Below are positions 1 to 7,529 of a stretch of DNA of 64,000 nt, one piece after another (the first letter of the stretch is position 1; every line of letters begins with the position of its first letter). The DNA lies in assembly GCF_021491375.1 (NCBI RefSeq), contig NZ_JAKEVY010000003.1, positions 620,001-684,000 on the forward strand. The letters are read 5' to 3'. The stretch is from Flavihumibacter fluminis. Its GTDB lineage: Bacteria; Bacteroidota; Bacteroidia; Chitinophagales; Chitinophagaceae. Under the pieces are notes generated by a model, which was given only the letters and a program-made list of their open reading frames with translations, was not told the origin of the DNA and ran no database searches. The position numbers and the translations under genes are program-made.

Positions 1-540
1 CTCTATTGGGGTACCAGCATGTGGAGTGGTGCTGAAATCATGGAAGCCCATCGCGTTGCGCAACAATACCGCCTGATTGGTCCAGTTGTGGAACAGCCTC
101 AGTATAACCTCTTTGAACGTATGAAGATGGAACAGGATTACCTGCCAGTATTTCAGAATGTGGGAATGGGAACCACCATCTGGAGTCCGCTGGCGGCGGG
201 TTTCCTGACCGGAAAGTACCTTCAGGGCATGCCGGAAGGAAGCCGGCTGGGGCTTGAAGGATTTGAATGGCTCAGGGATCGCTGGCTGCAGGAAGAAAAA
301 ATCGCGAAACTGAAAAAACTGAATGAATTGGCTGTGGAGTTGGGCGTTTCCATTGGTAACCTGGCGATCGCCTGGACGCTGGCCAACCCGAATACAACTA
401 CTGCCATATTGGGGGCCACCCGCAAAGAACAGCTGGTTGACAACCTGAAAGCCCTGGATGTGTTGCCATTGCTGACACCACAAGTACTGGCAAGAATCGA
501 CGAAATCATGGGAAATAAACCCTTCCTCAACCTCGCTTAA
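1..540 (+). CDS. Aldo/keto reductase, Kv-beta-like (5' end cut by window)
   Basis: This is the C-terminal part of an NADPH-dependent aldo/keto reductase. The frame is already open at base 1 (LYWGTS before the first internal Met), so the N-terminus with the catalytic Tyr/Lys region lies outside the window. The visible part has VVEQPQYNLFER, followed by GMGTTIWSPLAAGFLTGKY and later NPNTTTAILGATRKEQL. These are the substrate-strand and cofactor-binding segments typical of the AKR6/Kv-beta-like branch that bacteria share with potassium channel beta subunits. About 179 residues are visible; the family is usually 310-330 long, so somewhat under half is missing. The substrate cannot be inferred. 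The gene ends 60 bp before a strong intrinsic terminator, so it is probably the last gene of its transcript. Confidence 0.93.
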   Translation, partial: LYWGTSMWSGAEIMEAHRVAQQYRLIGPVVEQPQYNLFERMKMEQDYLPVFQNVGMGTTIWSPLAAGFLTGKYLQGMPEGSRLGLEGFEWLRDRWLQEEKIAKLKKLNELAVELGVSIGNLAIAWTLANPNTTTAILGATRKEQLVDNLKALDVLPLLTPQVLARIDEIMGNKPFLNLA

Positions 541-550
541 TTTTCCCATT

Positions 551-565
551 GGGTAACCAACGGGT
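551..565 (+). repeat. GGGTAACCRACGGGT element, copy 1
   Basis: GGGTAACCAACGGGT lies 10 nt after the aldo/keto reductase stop codon. The core AACC(A/G)ACGGGT recurs at 655, 36064 and 48736, always on the plus strand and always outside genes. Function unknown. Confidence 0.6.
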
Positions 566-600
566 TCTAAACTCTTTCAGACAGCTTGAGTGATAAAAGT

Positions 601-636
601 AAAAAACCCGATGCAATGGACTGCATCGGGTTTTTT
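601..636 (+). terminator. Intrinsic terminator after the aldo/keto reductase
   Basis: A perfect 15-bp inverted repeat (601-615 and 622-636, starting AAAAAACCCGATGCA) with a 6-nt loop. The GC-rich core is flanked by an A-run and a T-run, so it can work on both strands. Confidence 0.92.
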
Positions 637-654
637 AATTCTTTGTACGTTCAG

Positions 655-665
655 AACCAACGGGT
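655..665 (+). repeat. AACCRACGGGT element, copy 2
   Basis: AACCAACGGGT, same strand as copy 1 and exactly 100 bp downstream of it, on the other side of the terminator. The leading GGGT of the full 15-mer is missing. Confidence 0.5.
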
Positions 666-775
666 CTCGGCCATCGATAGGTACAAATTTTTTTCAGGAC
701 GTGGTCATTCTCTAGGAATTGGATCTGATACTGGATTCTAAAAACTTACTACTTTGTCAGGTCAACGAGATCGAA

Positions 776-960
776 TCACTTGGTCTTTCTTCGGAACATT
801 GGTTTTTTCTTGGTCTTTCTACCGAATAATTGGATACTTGGTCTTTTCTTGGATATTGTGATGCTCTTGGTTTTTCGGCTTTCGCCTTTAGGATCTTGGA
901 TACTTGGTTTTTTTTGGATCTTGGATGTCCGATTTACATCGGTCTGGTTTTTCTTTAGGA
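776..960. repeat. Degenerate short-unit repeats (CTTGGTCTTT / TTGGATACTTGG)
   Basis: On the plus strand CTTGGTCTTTCT occurs at 779 and 809, and a variant at 838. TTGGATACTTGGTYTTTT occurs at 830 and 896, and further TTGGAT and CTTGG blocks are scattered between. The reverse strand reads as (A)CCAAG-rich blocks. The units are degenerate with irregular spacing, unlike a CRISPR array. Probably intergenic simple-repeat expansion. Confidence 0.6.
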
Positions 961-1142
961 TTTGGGTGATTTGATATCGATCACTGACATAACAAAAGTA
1001 TAAACCACCTGCAACCTGCACAAGAGTGCTATTGCTGAATTTGCCCGCTTCATGATTTACTGGAGATTTCGTAGAATTACGAAAGGAAATTTGGTAGAAC
1101 TCACCTAACTTTCGTTAGTATATTGAAAATAAACGATTTGTC

Positions 1143-1964
1143 ATGTCATTTAAGAATAAAAACATCCTGATTACGGGCGGTTCCAGGGGTATCGGAAAGG
1201 CCATTGCGATGCGATTAGCCGCAGATGGGGCCAATATTGCGATTGCTGCAAAAACTGCGGAGCCCCATCCCAAACTGGAAGGCACCATTTATACGGCTGC
1301 TGAAGATATAAAGGCAGCCGGAGCGGGAAAAGTACTTCCCCTGCAGGCGGATATCCGTTTTGAAGAGAGTATTGAACAGGCGGTTCAGTCTACAGTTTCC
1401 GAATTAGGTGGTATTGATATACTTATTAATAATGCCAGTGCGATCAGTTTAACCCCAACTGAACAAACCGAAGCCAAACGCTGGGACCTGATGCATGGGA
1501 TCAATGTGCGGGGAACCTTCCTGATGTCTAAAGCCTGTATCCCGCATCTTAAGAAATCGCACAATCCGCATATTCTGAATTTATCTCCACCGCTGAATAT
1601 GGATCCGCGCTGGTTTGCTCCCCACCTTGCTTACACGATGAGCAAGTACGGGATGAGTATGGTAGTTTTCGGATTGGCAGAAGAATTAAAGCCCCATCGT
1701 ATTGCCGCCAATGCCCTCTGGCCTAAAACCACGATTGCAACGGCTGCAGTTGAAAACCTGTTGGGAGGTGATTTTCTGATGCAAAGGAGCCGCACTCCAG
1801 AAATTGTAGCCGATGCGGCATATTACATTCTGCAACGTCCTTCCTTTGAATGCACCGGGAACTTCTTTATTGATGAAGAAGTCCTTTCCGCGGAAGGCAT
1901 CACAGATTTCACCAAGTACGCCGTGAATCCGAACCAGAAGCTGATGAATGATTTGTTTGTATGA
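1143..1964 (+). CDS. SDR family oxidoreductase, HSDL2-like
   Basis: A cytoplasmic NAD(P)-dependent short-chain dehydrogenase of 273 residues. It has the Rossmann glycine motif TGGSRGIG (11-18), the NNAS motif (96-99), Ser148 in NLSPP and the catalytic pair Tyr164-xxx-Lys168 (YTMSK). The NLSPPLN and NALWPKT signatures and the length point to the branch that includes human hydroxysteroid dehydrogenase-like protein 2 and its bacterial relatives, for which the substrate is usually unknown (lipid or acyl-CoA related). It is a single-gene unit: a 500-bp gap lies upstream, and downstream it meets lysS tail to tail across a hairpin made of heptamer repeats. The subfamily call is by motif recognition; the SDR call itself is certain. 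Confidence 0.9.
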   Translation: MSFKNKNILITGGSRGIGKAIAMRLAADGANIAIAAKTAEPHPKLEGTIYTAAEDIKAAGAGKVLPLQADIRFEESIEQAVQSTVSELGGIDILINNASAISLTPTEQTEAKRWDLMHGINVRGTFLMSKACIPHLKKSHNPHILNLSPPLNMDPRWFAPHLAYTMSKYGMSMVVFGLAEELKPHRIAANALWPKTTIATAAVENLLGGDFLMQRSRTPEIVADAAYYILQRPSFECTGNFFIDEEVLSAEGITDFTKYAVNPNQKLMNDLFV

Positions 1965-2038
1965 GGAAGTGAGACGTCAGACGTGAGAAGTGAGACGGAA
2001 TTCCTCTTCTCACATCTCACGTCTGACATCTCACATTT
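1965..2038. repeat. Inverted heptamer-repeat hairpin 1, likely bidirectional terminator
   Basis: The left arm (1969-1995) is four tandem GTGAGAC-like heptamers. The right arm (2008-2034) is its reverse complement with only two mismatches over 27 bp; the loop is 12 nt and ATTTTT follows. It fills the gap between the convergent dehydrogenase and lysS. Related elements lie at 14354-14456 and 61820-61917. Confidence 0.8.
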
Positions 2039-3547
2039 TTACGCTTCCGGTCTCATCTGCGGGAACAACAGCACATCCTGAATAGACGGCTGGTTGGTCA
2101 GTAACATACACAGACGATCAATTCCAATACCAATTCCTGCGGTTGGTGGCATGCCATATTCAAGTGCACGGAGAAAATCCTGATCAATGAACATAGCTTC
2201 GTCATCGCCCCGTTCCATTAGTTTAACCTGCTCTTCAAAGCGTTCCCGCTGATCAATCGGATCATTTAATTCAGAATACGCATTTGCGATTTCCTTTCCA
2301 TTGATCATCAGCTCGAAACGCTCTACCAGTCCGGGTTTGCTGCGATGTTTCTTTGTAAGCGGACTCATCTCCACCGGGTAATCAATTATAAAGGTTGGCT
2401 GTATATAAGTGTGCTCACTGGTATCACCAAAAATCTCATCAATCAGTTTGCCTTTTCCTATTGTTGGAGCTACATCAATCTTCAGTTGTTTGCAAACTTC
2501 CCGTAATCCCGCTTCATCTTTTTCACTGATATCGATGCCTGTATTCTCCTTGATTGCATCAAATATGGAAATGCGTTTGAAAGGAGCTTTGAAACTGATG
2601 ATTTTTTCGCCCACCGGAATTTCCGTTGTACCATGCAATGCGATTGCTACTTGCTCAAGTAATTGCTCGGTAGTTTCCATCATCCAGTTGTAATCCTTAT
2701 AGGCGGTATACCATTCCAGGATCGTGAACTCAGGATTATGGGTGCGATCCATTCCCTCGTTTCGGAAGTTCCGGCTGAACTCATACACCCAGTCGAACCC
2801 GCCAACGATGCAACGCTTCAGGTATAATTCATTGGCAATACGCAGATAAAAAGGAACATCCAACGCATTGTGATGTGTGATAAAGGGGCGAGCCGCTGCA
2901 CCACCAGGAATCGCCTGCAATACCGGAGTATCCACTTCTAATGCTCCACGATCATTCAGAAAATCGCGGATGGTATTGATCATCTTGCTGCGCTTTACGA
3001 AGGTATCACGCACCTGCGGATTGATCACCAGGTCGGCATAGCGCTGGCGGTATTTGAACTCCGGATCCGTAACCTCGTCGAATGTTTGGCCATCAGCCTC
3101 TTTCACCACCGGCAGTGGTTTCAGCGATTTGGTCAGCATGGTGAGTTCCGTCACATGTACAGATGTTTCACCGGTTTTGGTTGTGAAAACAAATCCTTTC
3201 ACCCCGAAAATATCTCCAAGGTCGGTAAGGTGTTTCCAGACTTTATCATAGAGGGATTTGTCCTCACCCGGACAAATATCATCACGTCTTACATAAATCT
3301 GGATCCGACCGGTACTGTCCTGCAGTACCGCGAAACTGGCTTTTCCCATATCGCGCACACTCATGATGCGGCCGGCCAGGCATACTTCGGCGAAATCGGC
3401 TTTATTCTCTTCGCCTTTATAATGACTTTTAATATATGCGGCGTTGGTATTGACAGGGTAAAGTGGCGCAGGATAGGGGTCAATGCCCAGTTCCTGCAGC
3501 TGGTTCAGTTTCTCTCTTCGGATCAGTTCTTGTTCAGATAAATGCAT
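2039..3547 (-). CDS. lysS: Lysyl-tRNA synthetase, class II
   Basis: Charges tRNA-Lys with lysine in the cytoplasm. The N-terminal OB-fold anticodon-binding domain (about 45-160, with GRIMSVRDMGKASFAVLQD) is followed by the class II catalytic core. Motif 2 is FRNEGMDRTHNPEFT and motif 3 is GIGIGIDRLCMLLT near the C-terminus. I chose the ATG at 3547 (MHLSEQELIRR). The open frame reaches 3589, but the 14 extra residues look like leader sequence and the family normally starts near SEQE. With that start it is 502 residues, the usual bacterial length. It is transcribed divergently from the metallophosphoesterase and ends in the hairpin shared with the dehydrogenase. Confidence 0.97.
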   Translation of the reverse strand: MHLSEQELIRREKLNQLQELGIDPYPAPLYPVNTNAAYIKSHYKGEENKADFAEVCLAGRIMSVRDMGKASFAVLQDSTGRIQIYVRRDDICPGEDKSLYDKVWKHLTDLGDIFGVKGFVFTTKTGETSVHVTELTMLTKSLKPLPVVKEADGQTFDEVTDPEFKYRQRYADLVINPQVRDTFVKRSKMINTIRDFLNDRGALEVDTPVLQAIPGGAAARPFITHHNALDVPFYLRIANELYLKRCIVGGFDWVYEFSRNFRNEGMDRTHNPEFTILEWYTAYKDYNWMMETTEQLLEQVAIALHGTTEIPVGEKIISFKAPFKRISIFDAIKENTGIDISEKDEAGLREVCKQLKIDVAPTIGKGKLIDEIFGDTSEHTYIQPTFIIDYPVEMSPLTKKHRSKPGLVERFELMINGKEIANAYSELNDPIDQRERFEEQVKLMERGDDEAMFIDQDFLRALEYGMPPTAGIGIGIDRLCMLLTNQPSIQDVLLFPQMRPEA

Positions 3548-3667
3548 GCTGCCAAAATTTGAAGCGCAAAAATAACGCATCCACTGCAAAGCCAGACATT
3601 ACAATTCTTTAATACATGGTTTACATGGGGGTAATATCCTTTGGGCAATTTTGGTAAACATCCCATT

Positions 3668-4504
3668 ATGGAAAGACGTCCCCTTGATGTAGCCATCCTA
3701 TCCGATCTCCACCTGGGTACTTATGGAGCCAAAGCCAGGGAAGTGCTGAACTATCTCAAGAGCATCGCACCTCAAATGTTGATCCTTAATGGGGATATCA
3801 TTGATGCCTGGCAGTTCAGCAAACATTATTTCCCGGCGAGTCATATGGCAGTGGTGAAAGAAATTCTCTGTATGCTGGCCAAAGGAACCAGGGTTATCTA
3901 TATCACCGGCAACCACGATGAGATTATGCGAAGGTATTCCGGGGTTGAACTGGGTAATTTTCAATTAACTGATAAACTGGTGATTGAAATCAATTCCAAA
4001 ATGACCTGGATCTTTCATGGTGATGTTTTTGACAATACCACCCGCGGCTCCGCGAAATTCTGGGCTAAACTGGGTAGCAATGGATATGGTTTTCTGATGT
4101 TGCTGAATCGTGGAATCAATGCTGTGATGAAGGTGTTGGGACGTGAACGGGTGAGTTTATCCAAATCCATTATGGCCGGTGTGAACAAAGCGGTGATCCG
4201 TATCAATGATTTTGAAATGACTGCGGCCGAGATCGCCATCGAAAAGAAATATGATTATGTCATCTGCGGACATATCCATCAACCACAGAAACGCCTGGTG
4301 GAAACGGAAGCAGGGAAAGTGATGTATCTGAACAGCGGTGATTGGGTGGAGCATATGACATCGCTTGAATTTTATCAGAACGACTGGCATATCTACACTT
4401 ACGATGAAAAACAATTTGCCAACAGTAAACTGGAAATTGAAAAAACGGAACTCACTGTCGTGACCGATGAAGTGAATTTTTATGTGCAATCGCTGGCGAT
4501 ATAA
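3668..4504 (+). CDS. Metallophosphoesterase, UDP-2,3-diacylglucosamine diphosphatase-like
   Basis: A calcineurin-like phosphoesterase of 278 residues with the complete metal-binding set: DLHLG (Asp13, His15), GDIID (Asp43), GNHDE (Asn82, His83) and GHIHQP near the C-terminus. The layout resembles LpxH-type UDP-2,3-diacylglucosamine hydrolases of lipid A synthesis, which is how many Bacteroidota relatives are labelled. It is longer than E. coli LpxH (240), and the substrate is inferred rather than shown. I preferred the ATG at 3668 (MERRPLDVAI) over the in-frame start at 3641, because the beta-strand leading to DLHLG begins right after it. The glycosyltransferase starts 19 bp downstream, so the two are probably one transcript acting on an envelope glycolipid. 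Confidence 0.87.
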   Translation: MERRPLDVAILSDLHLGTYGAKAREVLNYLKSIAPQMLILNGDIIDAWQFSKHYFPASHMAVVKEILCMLAKGTRVIYITGNHDEIMRRYSGVELGNFQLTDKLVIEINSKMTWIFHGDVFDNTTRGSAKFWAKLGSNGYGFLMLLNRGINAVMKVLGRERVSLSKSIMAGVNKAVIRINDFEMTAAEIAIEKKYDYVICGHIHQPQKRLVETEAGKVMYLNSGDWVEHMTSLEFYQNDWHIYTYDEKQFANSKLEIEKTELTVVTDEVNFYVQSLAI

Positions 4505-4523
4505 ACCCTAAAAACAAACAAGG

Positions 4524-5558
4524 ATGAAGATTTTTTATGCAGTACAGGCTACAGGAAACGGACATATCAGCCGGGCCGCGCAATTGTTGCCATATCTGCA
4601 ACGCTATGGAAAAGTGGATGTATTCCTGAGCGGAGCCAATGCCCAGTTGCAGAATGAGTTACCGGTTCGGTACAGGAGCAAGGGGCTGAGTCTTTTTTAC
4701 AATACAAACGGGGGATTACATTATAATCGTATTGCTTCCCAATTGAATCCATTGCGGTTGTGGAAAGAGGTTAGAGACCTGCCGGTTGAAAACTACGATG
4801 TGGTTATCAATGATTTTGAATCTATTACGGCGATGTCATGTCTGTATAAAAAAGTTCCCTCTGTAAATCTTGGACACCAGGCGGCTTTTCAGTCAGATCG
4901 GGTACCGCGACCGGCAAAGCAGGATTTCTTCGGAGAGTGGCTTTTAAAAAATTATGCCAGAGCTTCGCAGCATATAGGACTGCACTTCAAAAAGTACGAC
5001 GACTTTATTTTTGAACCCGTAATTAAAAAGGATATTTTACAGGCAAGTCCCCGGAATATGGGACATATCACGGTGTATCTTTCTGCCTACAGCGATCAAT
5101 CGCTGATCCCGGTTTTTCAGCAACTCAGGGCTTTTAAGTTTGAAGTATTCTCCAGGCAGGTCAGTCGCCCGGAAGAACATAAAAACGTAAAGCTACTGCC
5201 GGTAAATCAGCGCCTCTTTAATGAAAGCATGATCAATTCTTTTGGAGTAATTACAGGTGCCGGATTTGAAACACCTGCGGAAGTATTACACATGGGTAAG
5301 AAACTGATGGTGATTCCTATACAAGGACAATATGAGCAGTTTTGTAATGCGGCCGCACTTGAAACATTTGGTATTCCAGTGCTGAAAAAAATTGATATCG
5401 GTTTCTGTTCCCAATTTTTGAAATGGATTGGTACAGAACAGAGAAATGAGCTGCAATACAATAATAATATCCCGGAAATTCTCGATTACCTGATGGACAA
5501 TTATCCATCAAAAGGAGTTTCACTGGAATTACTGTACCCGGATTTGATGATCGGCTAA
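4524..5558 (+). CDS. GT-B glycosyltransferase, MurG/GT28-like
   Basis: A 344-residue glycosyltransferase of GT-B fold. The N-terminal ATGNGHISRA resembles the first glycine-rich loop of MurG/MGT-type enzymes. Near residues 235-275 GAGFETPAEVLHMGKKLMVIP followed by QGQYEQ forms the nucleotide-sugar-binding segment of that superfamily. No signal peptide or membrane span is evident, so it probably works at the cytoplasmic face of the inner membrane. It follows the metallophosphoesterase by 19 bp. Such pairs are common in Bacteroidota, but donor and acceptor are unknown. Its last 4 bp overlap the end of the convergent flavin reductase-like gene. Confidence 0.85.
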   Translation: MKIFYAVQATGNGHISRAAQLLPYLQRYGKVDVFLSGANAQLQNELPVRYRSKGLSLFYNTNGGLHYNRIASQLNPLRLWKEVRDLPVENYDVVINDFESITAMSCLYKKVPSVNLGHQAAFQSDRVPRPAKQDFFGEWLLKNYARASQHIGLHFKKYDDFIFEPVIKKDILQASPRNMGHITVYLSAYSDQSLIPVFQQLRAFKFEVFSRQVSRPEEHKNVKLLPVNQRLFNESMINSFGVITGAGFETPAEVLHMGKKLMVIPIQGQYEQFCNAAALETFGIPVLKKIDIGFCSQFLKWIGTEQRNELQYNNNIPEILDYLMDNYPSKGVSLELLYPDLMIG

Positions 5559-6439
5559 TTCAGTGCCAGCAATACCTGCCAGGCTTCCGCAACTTTTTGC
5601 TGATCCAGTAATTCTTTTGCATAGCGATGCAACTCCAGTTCCATTTCATCGGGAGTAACCGAGTAATATTGAAAGATATTTTTCAGGCGCTCATCGTGGA
5701 AGGAAGGATCCACATCCGGAATGGCCCTTACATTAGCCAGTTGCCCGAGATTATTGCCCGTTAAAATGCTGCTGTTGCGGATGGGGGCCGGTAGTGCATC
5801 CACCCCGATTCCCAGCTCCGTATTGGGTTTCTCCACTTCGAATAAATTGGAAGCATCCACCTTGCAATACCAGTTGCCTCCCAGGCGGGCAGTCAGTTCC
5901 AGTTTACACTGATCGATCATGGTGCCGGCTTCATTGAGGATACTATCGGCCACGTGCATACGAAGTACTTCACAAATGACCAGGCAACCTGCTCCTCCTT
6001 CTGTTCCCAGCTCTTTTGTTTCAAGCACTTTGCATTCGAGTTGCACCTTACTTTCCTTTACCCGCGGAGGTTTCACCAGGCTGGAGGCTTCTGGTGTAAA
6101 ACCTGCCTTGATGAATTCATTGGTTCCTTTCGGGTATTCACAACTCGCGAGCGACATCTGTTGTACCATCTCGTAGTCCACAATATTGATCACAACTTCC
6201 GGAACCTCCAAAACATTTTGCAGTGTGTGCTTGGTAGTATTATCGCGTACCCGCCTGGATGGGGAAAAAACCAGGATTGGCGGGGTGGATGAAAACATAT
6301 TAAAAAAAGAAAACGGGCTCAGGTTTACTTCTCCATGAGCGCTGATGGTAGAGGCAAAACAGATGGGCCTGGGTCCGATCGCATGTTGCAGCCACTGTTG
6401 TTTTTGGGGGGCAGTCAGTGTGTTGAAATCAATCTGCAT
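5555..6439 (-). CDS. Flavin reductase-like domain protein
   Basis: A 294-residue protein with a flavin reductase-like (DIM6/NTAB) FMN-binding split-barrel. The start GPRPICFASTISAHGEVNLS and FFNMFSSTPPILVFSPSRR are the family's flavin-binding strands. A C-terminal extension of about 100 residues (from about 195) is seen in the long Bacteroidota versions. Its role may be to supply reduced flavin, or to act directly on an aromatic or keto-acid intermediate. The 11-bp overlap with the upstream fumarylacetoacetase-like gene shows translational coupling. The pair is often linked to tyrosine or tryptophan catabolism in this phylum; no other catabolic gene is next to it here. Confidence 0.87.
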   Translation of the reverse strand: MQIDFNTLTAPQKQQWLQHAIGPRPICFASTISAHGEVNLSPFSFFNMFSSTPPILVFSPSRRVRDNTTKHTLQNVLEVPEVVINIVDYEMVQQMSLASCEYPKGTNEFIKAGFTPEASSLVKPPRVKESKVQLECKVLETKELGTEGGAGCLVICEVLRMHVADSILNEAGTMIDQCKLELTARLGGNWYCKVDASNLFEVEKPNTELGIGVDALPAPIRNSSILTGNNLGQLANVRAIPDVDPSFHDERLKNIFQYYSVTPDEMELELHRYAKELLDQQKVAEAWQVLLALN

Positions 6440-7448
6440 GGCCGGATTTTTTTCTTGCCAGAATAGAATAATCAGTGGGTTCTGCTACAATGGTATTGCT
6501 TAATACACCAAGCTGGTCGATCGTTAATTCCACTTTATCGCCATCGTTCAGCCACTGTGCTACATAATTAGGATCATTGAGTTTTCCTGTTCCATTTAAC
6601 TCCAGGAAACAACCGGTTCCAACGGTGCCACTGCCTATCAGATCACCAGGATGTAAGGTTACACCATAGGAACAGCGTTCTATGATTTCAGCGAAGGTCC
6701 AATCCATATCACCGAGGTTTCCATCGCTCACCTGTATGCCATTCACGTGACATTGCATGCGCAGGTTCCAGTTCTTGCCGGTATGACCGGGTTTTGGCGC
6801 AATTTCAAAAGGCTCCAGTTCGTCGAGTGTTACCAGCCAGGGACCGATCACCGTAGAAAAATCTTTTCCCTTGGCAGGTCCCAGGTTGAGCAGCATTTCT
6901 TCCATTTGCAGGCGGCGCGCACTCATATCATTCATGATCATTAGTCCGCCTATGTATTGGTCTGCTTCCTCCGCTTTGATGTTTCTTCCTGCTTTGCAAA
7001 TAACGATGGCAGCTTCCAGTTCGAAATCCAGTTGTTCAAAATGATCGGGCATACATACTATGTCACCGGGGCCCTGGATGCTGGTATGATTGGTGAAATA
7101 AAAGATAGGATATTGATCGAATTCAGGAATCATGGGTACGTTTCGGTTCCGGCGTGCGGAAGCAACATGCTGGCGAAATGCATAGCCATCGCGGCAACTG
7201 GTAGGGAAAGGAATGGGTGCCAGGAGATAGGCTGCATCATAGGGGAGGCCTCTTTCTTTGGGGATTCGTCCCATCTTCACCATCTCTTCACCCTTCAATG
7301 CCAGGGGATAGGAGTCCTCCCAATATTGCAGGAACATACCCATTGAGCCGGGTAGATCGGGGTGGAGGGTTTCCATCGCGTAAATGTATCCATCAACATA
7401 AATACCCAACTGATCGTGTCCTTCCACTAAATAGGAAACCAATTTCAT
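6429..7448 (-). CDS. Fumarylacetoacetate hydrolase family protein
   Basis: A 339-residue member of the FAH family, cytoplasmic enzymes that hydrolyse C-C bonds of oxo acids or act as hydratases with a divalent metal. Recognisable segments are DFELEAAIVICKAGRNI with its acidic metal ligands, the NDMSARRLQ loop, and GSGTVGTGCFLELNG near the C-terminus. The ATG at 7448 (MKLVSYLVEG) is preferred over the open-frame start at 7481, because MKLVS is the usual beginning in relatives. Overlap with the downstream flavin reductase-like gene indicates a two-gene operon. Fumarylacetoacetase or acylpyruvase activity is possible; sequence alone does not decide. Confidence 0.88.
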   Translation of the reverse strand: MKLVSYLVEGHDQLGIYVDGYIYAMETLHPDLPGSMGMFLQYWEDSYPLALKGEEMVKMGRIPKERGLPYDAAYLLAPIPFPTSCRDGYAFRQHVASARRNRNVPMIPEFDQYPIFYFTNHTSIQGPGDIVCMPDHFEQLDFELEAAIVICKAGRNIKAEEADQYIGGLMIMNDMSARRLQMEEMLLNLGPAKGKDFSTVIGPWLVTLDELEPFEIAPKPGHTGKNWNLRMQCHVNGIQVSDGNLGDMDWTFAEIIERCSYGVTLHPGDLIGSGTVGTGCFLELNGTGKLNDPNYVAQWLNDGDKVELTIDQLGVLSNTIVAEPTDYSILARKKSGHAD

Positions 7449-7485
7449 GTGTACTGTTTTAGCAAGCTTTGAAAGGGTCAAAAAT

Positions 7486-7509
7486 AACAGGAATAATTAT
7501 CTTCCTGTT
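7486..7509. promoter_or_regulatory. Inverted repeat between divergent genes
   Basis: AACAGGA (7486-7492) and TCCTGTT (7503-7509) form a 7-bp inverted repeat with a 10-bp AT-rich spacer in the 81-bp region between the FAH-like gene and the serine hydrolase gene. It could be an operator, but a 7-bp arm can arise by chance. Confidence 0.3.
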
Positions 7510-7529
7510 TAATCAAGTGTTGAATTACC

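Larger units (their letters stand above)
641..1142. other. Non-coding stretch, 502 bp
   Basis: This is the only gap above 300 bp without a gene. It holds the second AACCAACGGGT copy (655-665), exactly 100 bp after the first, and a low-complexity repeat region (about 776-960). Short open frames on both strands here (a Phe/Leu/Trp-rich one on plus, a Lys/Arg-rich one on minus) follow from the repeat composition and match no family I know. About 120 bp of AT-rich leader precedes the dehydrogenase at 1143; I see no clean TAnnTTTG promoter in it. Confidence 0.7.

Noticed and set aside
776-1021. Open frames of 64 residues (plus) and 81 residues (minus) in the large gap as possible genes
   Set aside because: They translate low-complexity repeat DNA (Phe/Leu/Trp-rich or Lys/Arg-rich), have no family resemblance and no promoter box.
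3548-3667. Shared promoter region of lysS and the phosphoesterase gene
   Set aside because: CAAAAATA gives a -7 match for lysS, but no -33 partner at 19-21 nt; not strong enough to list.
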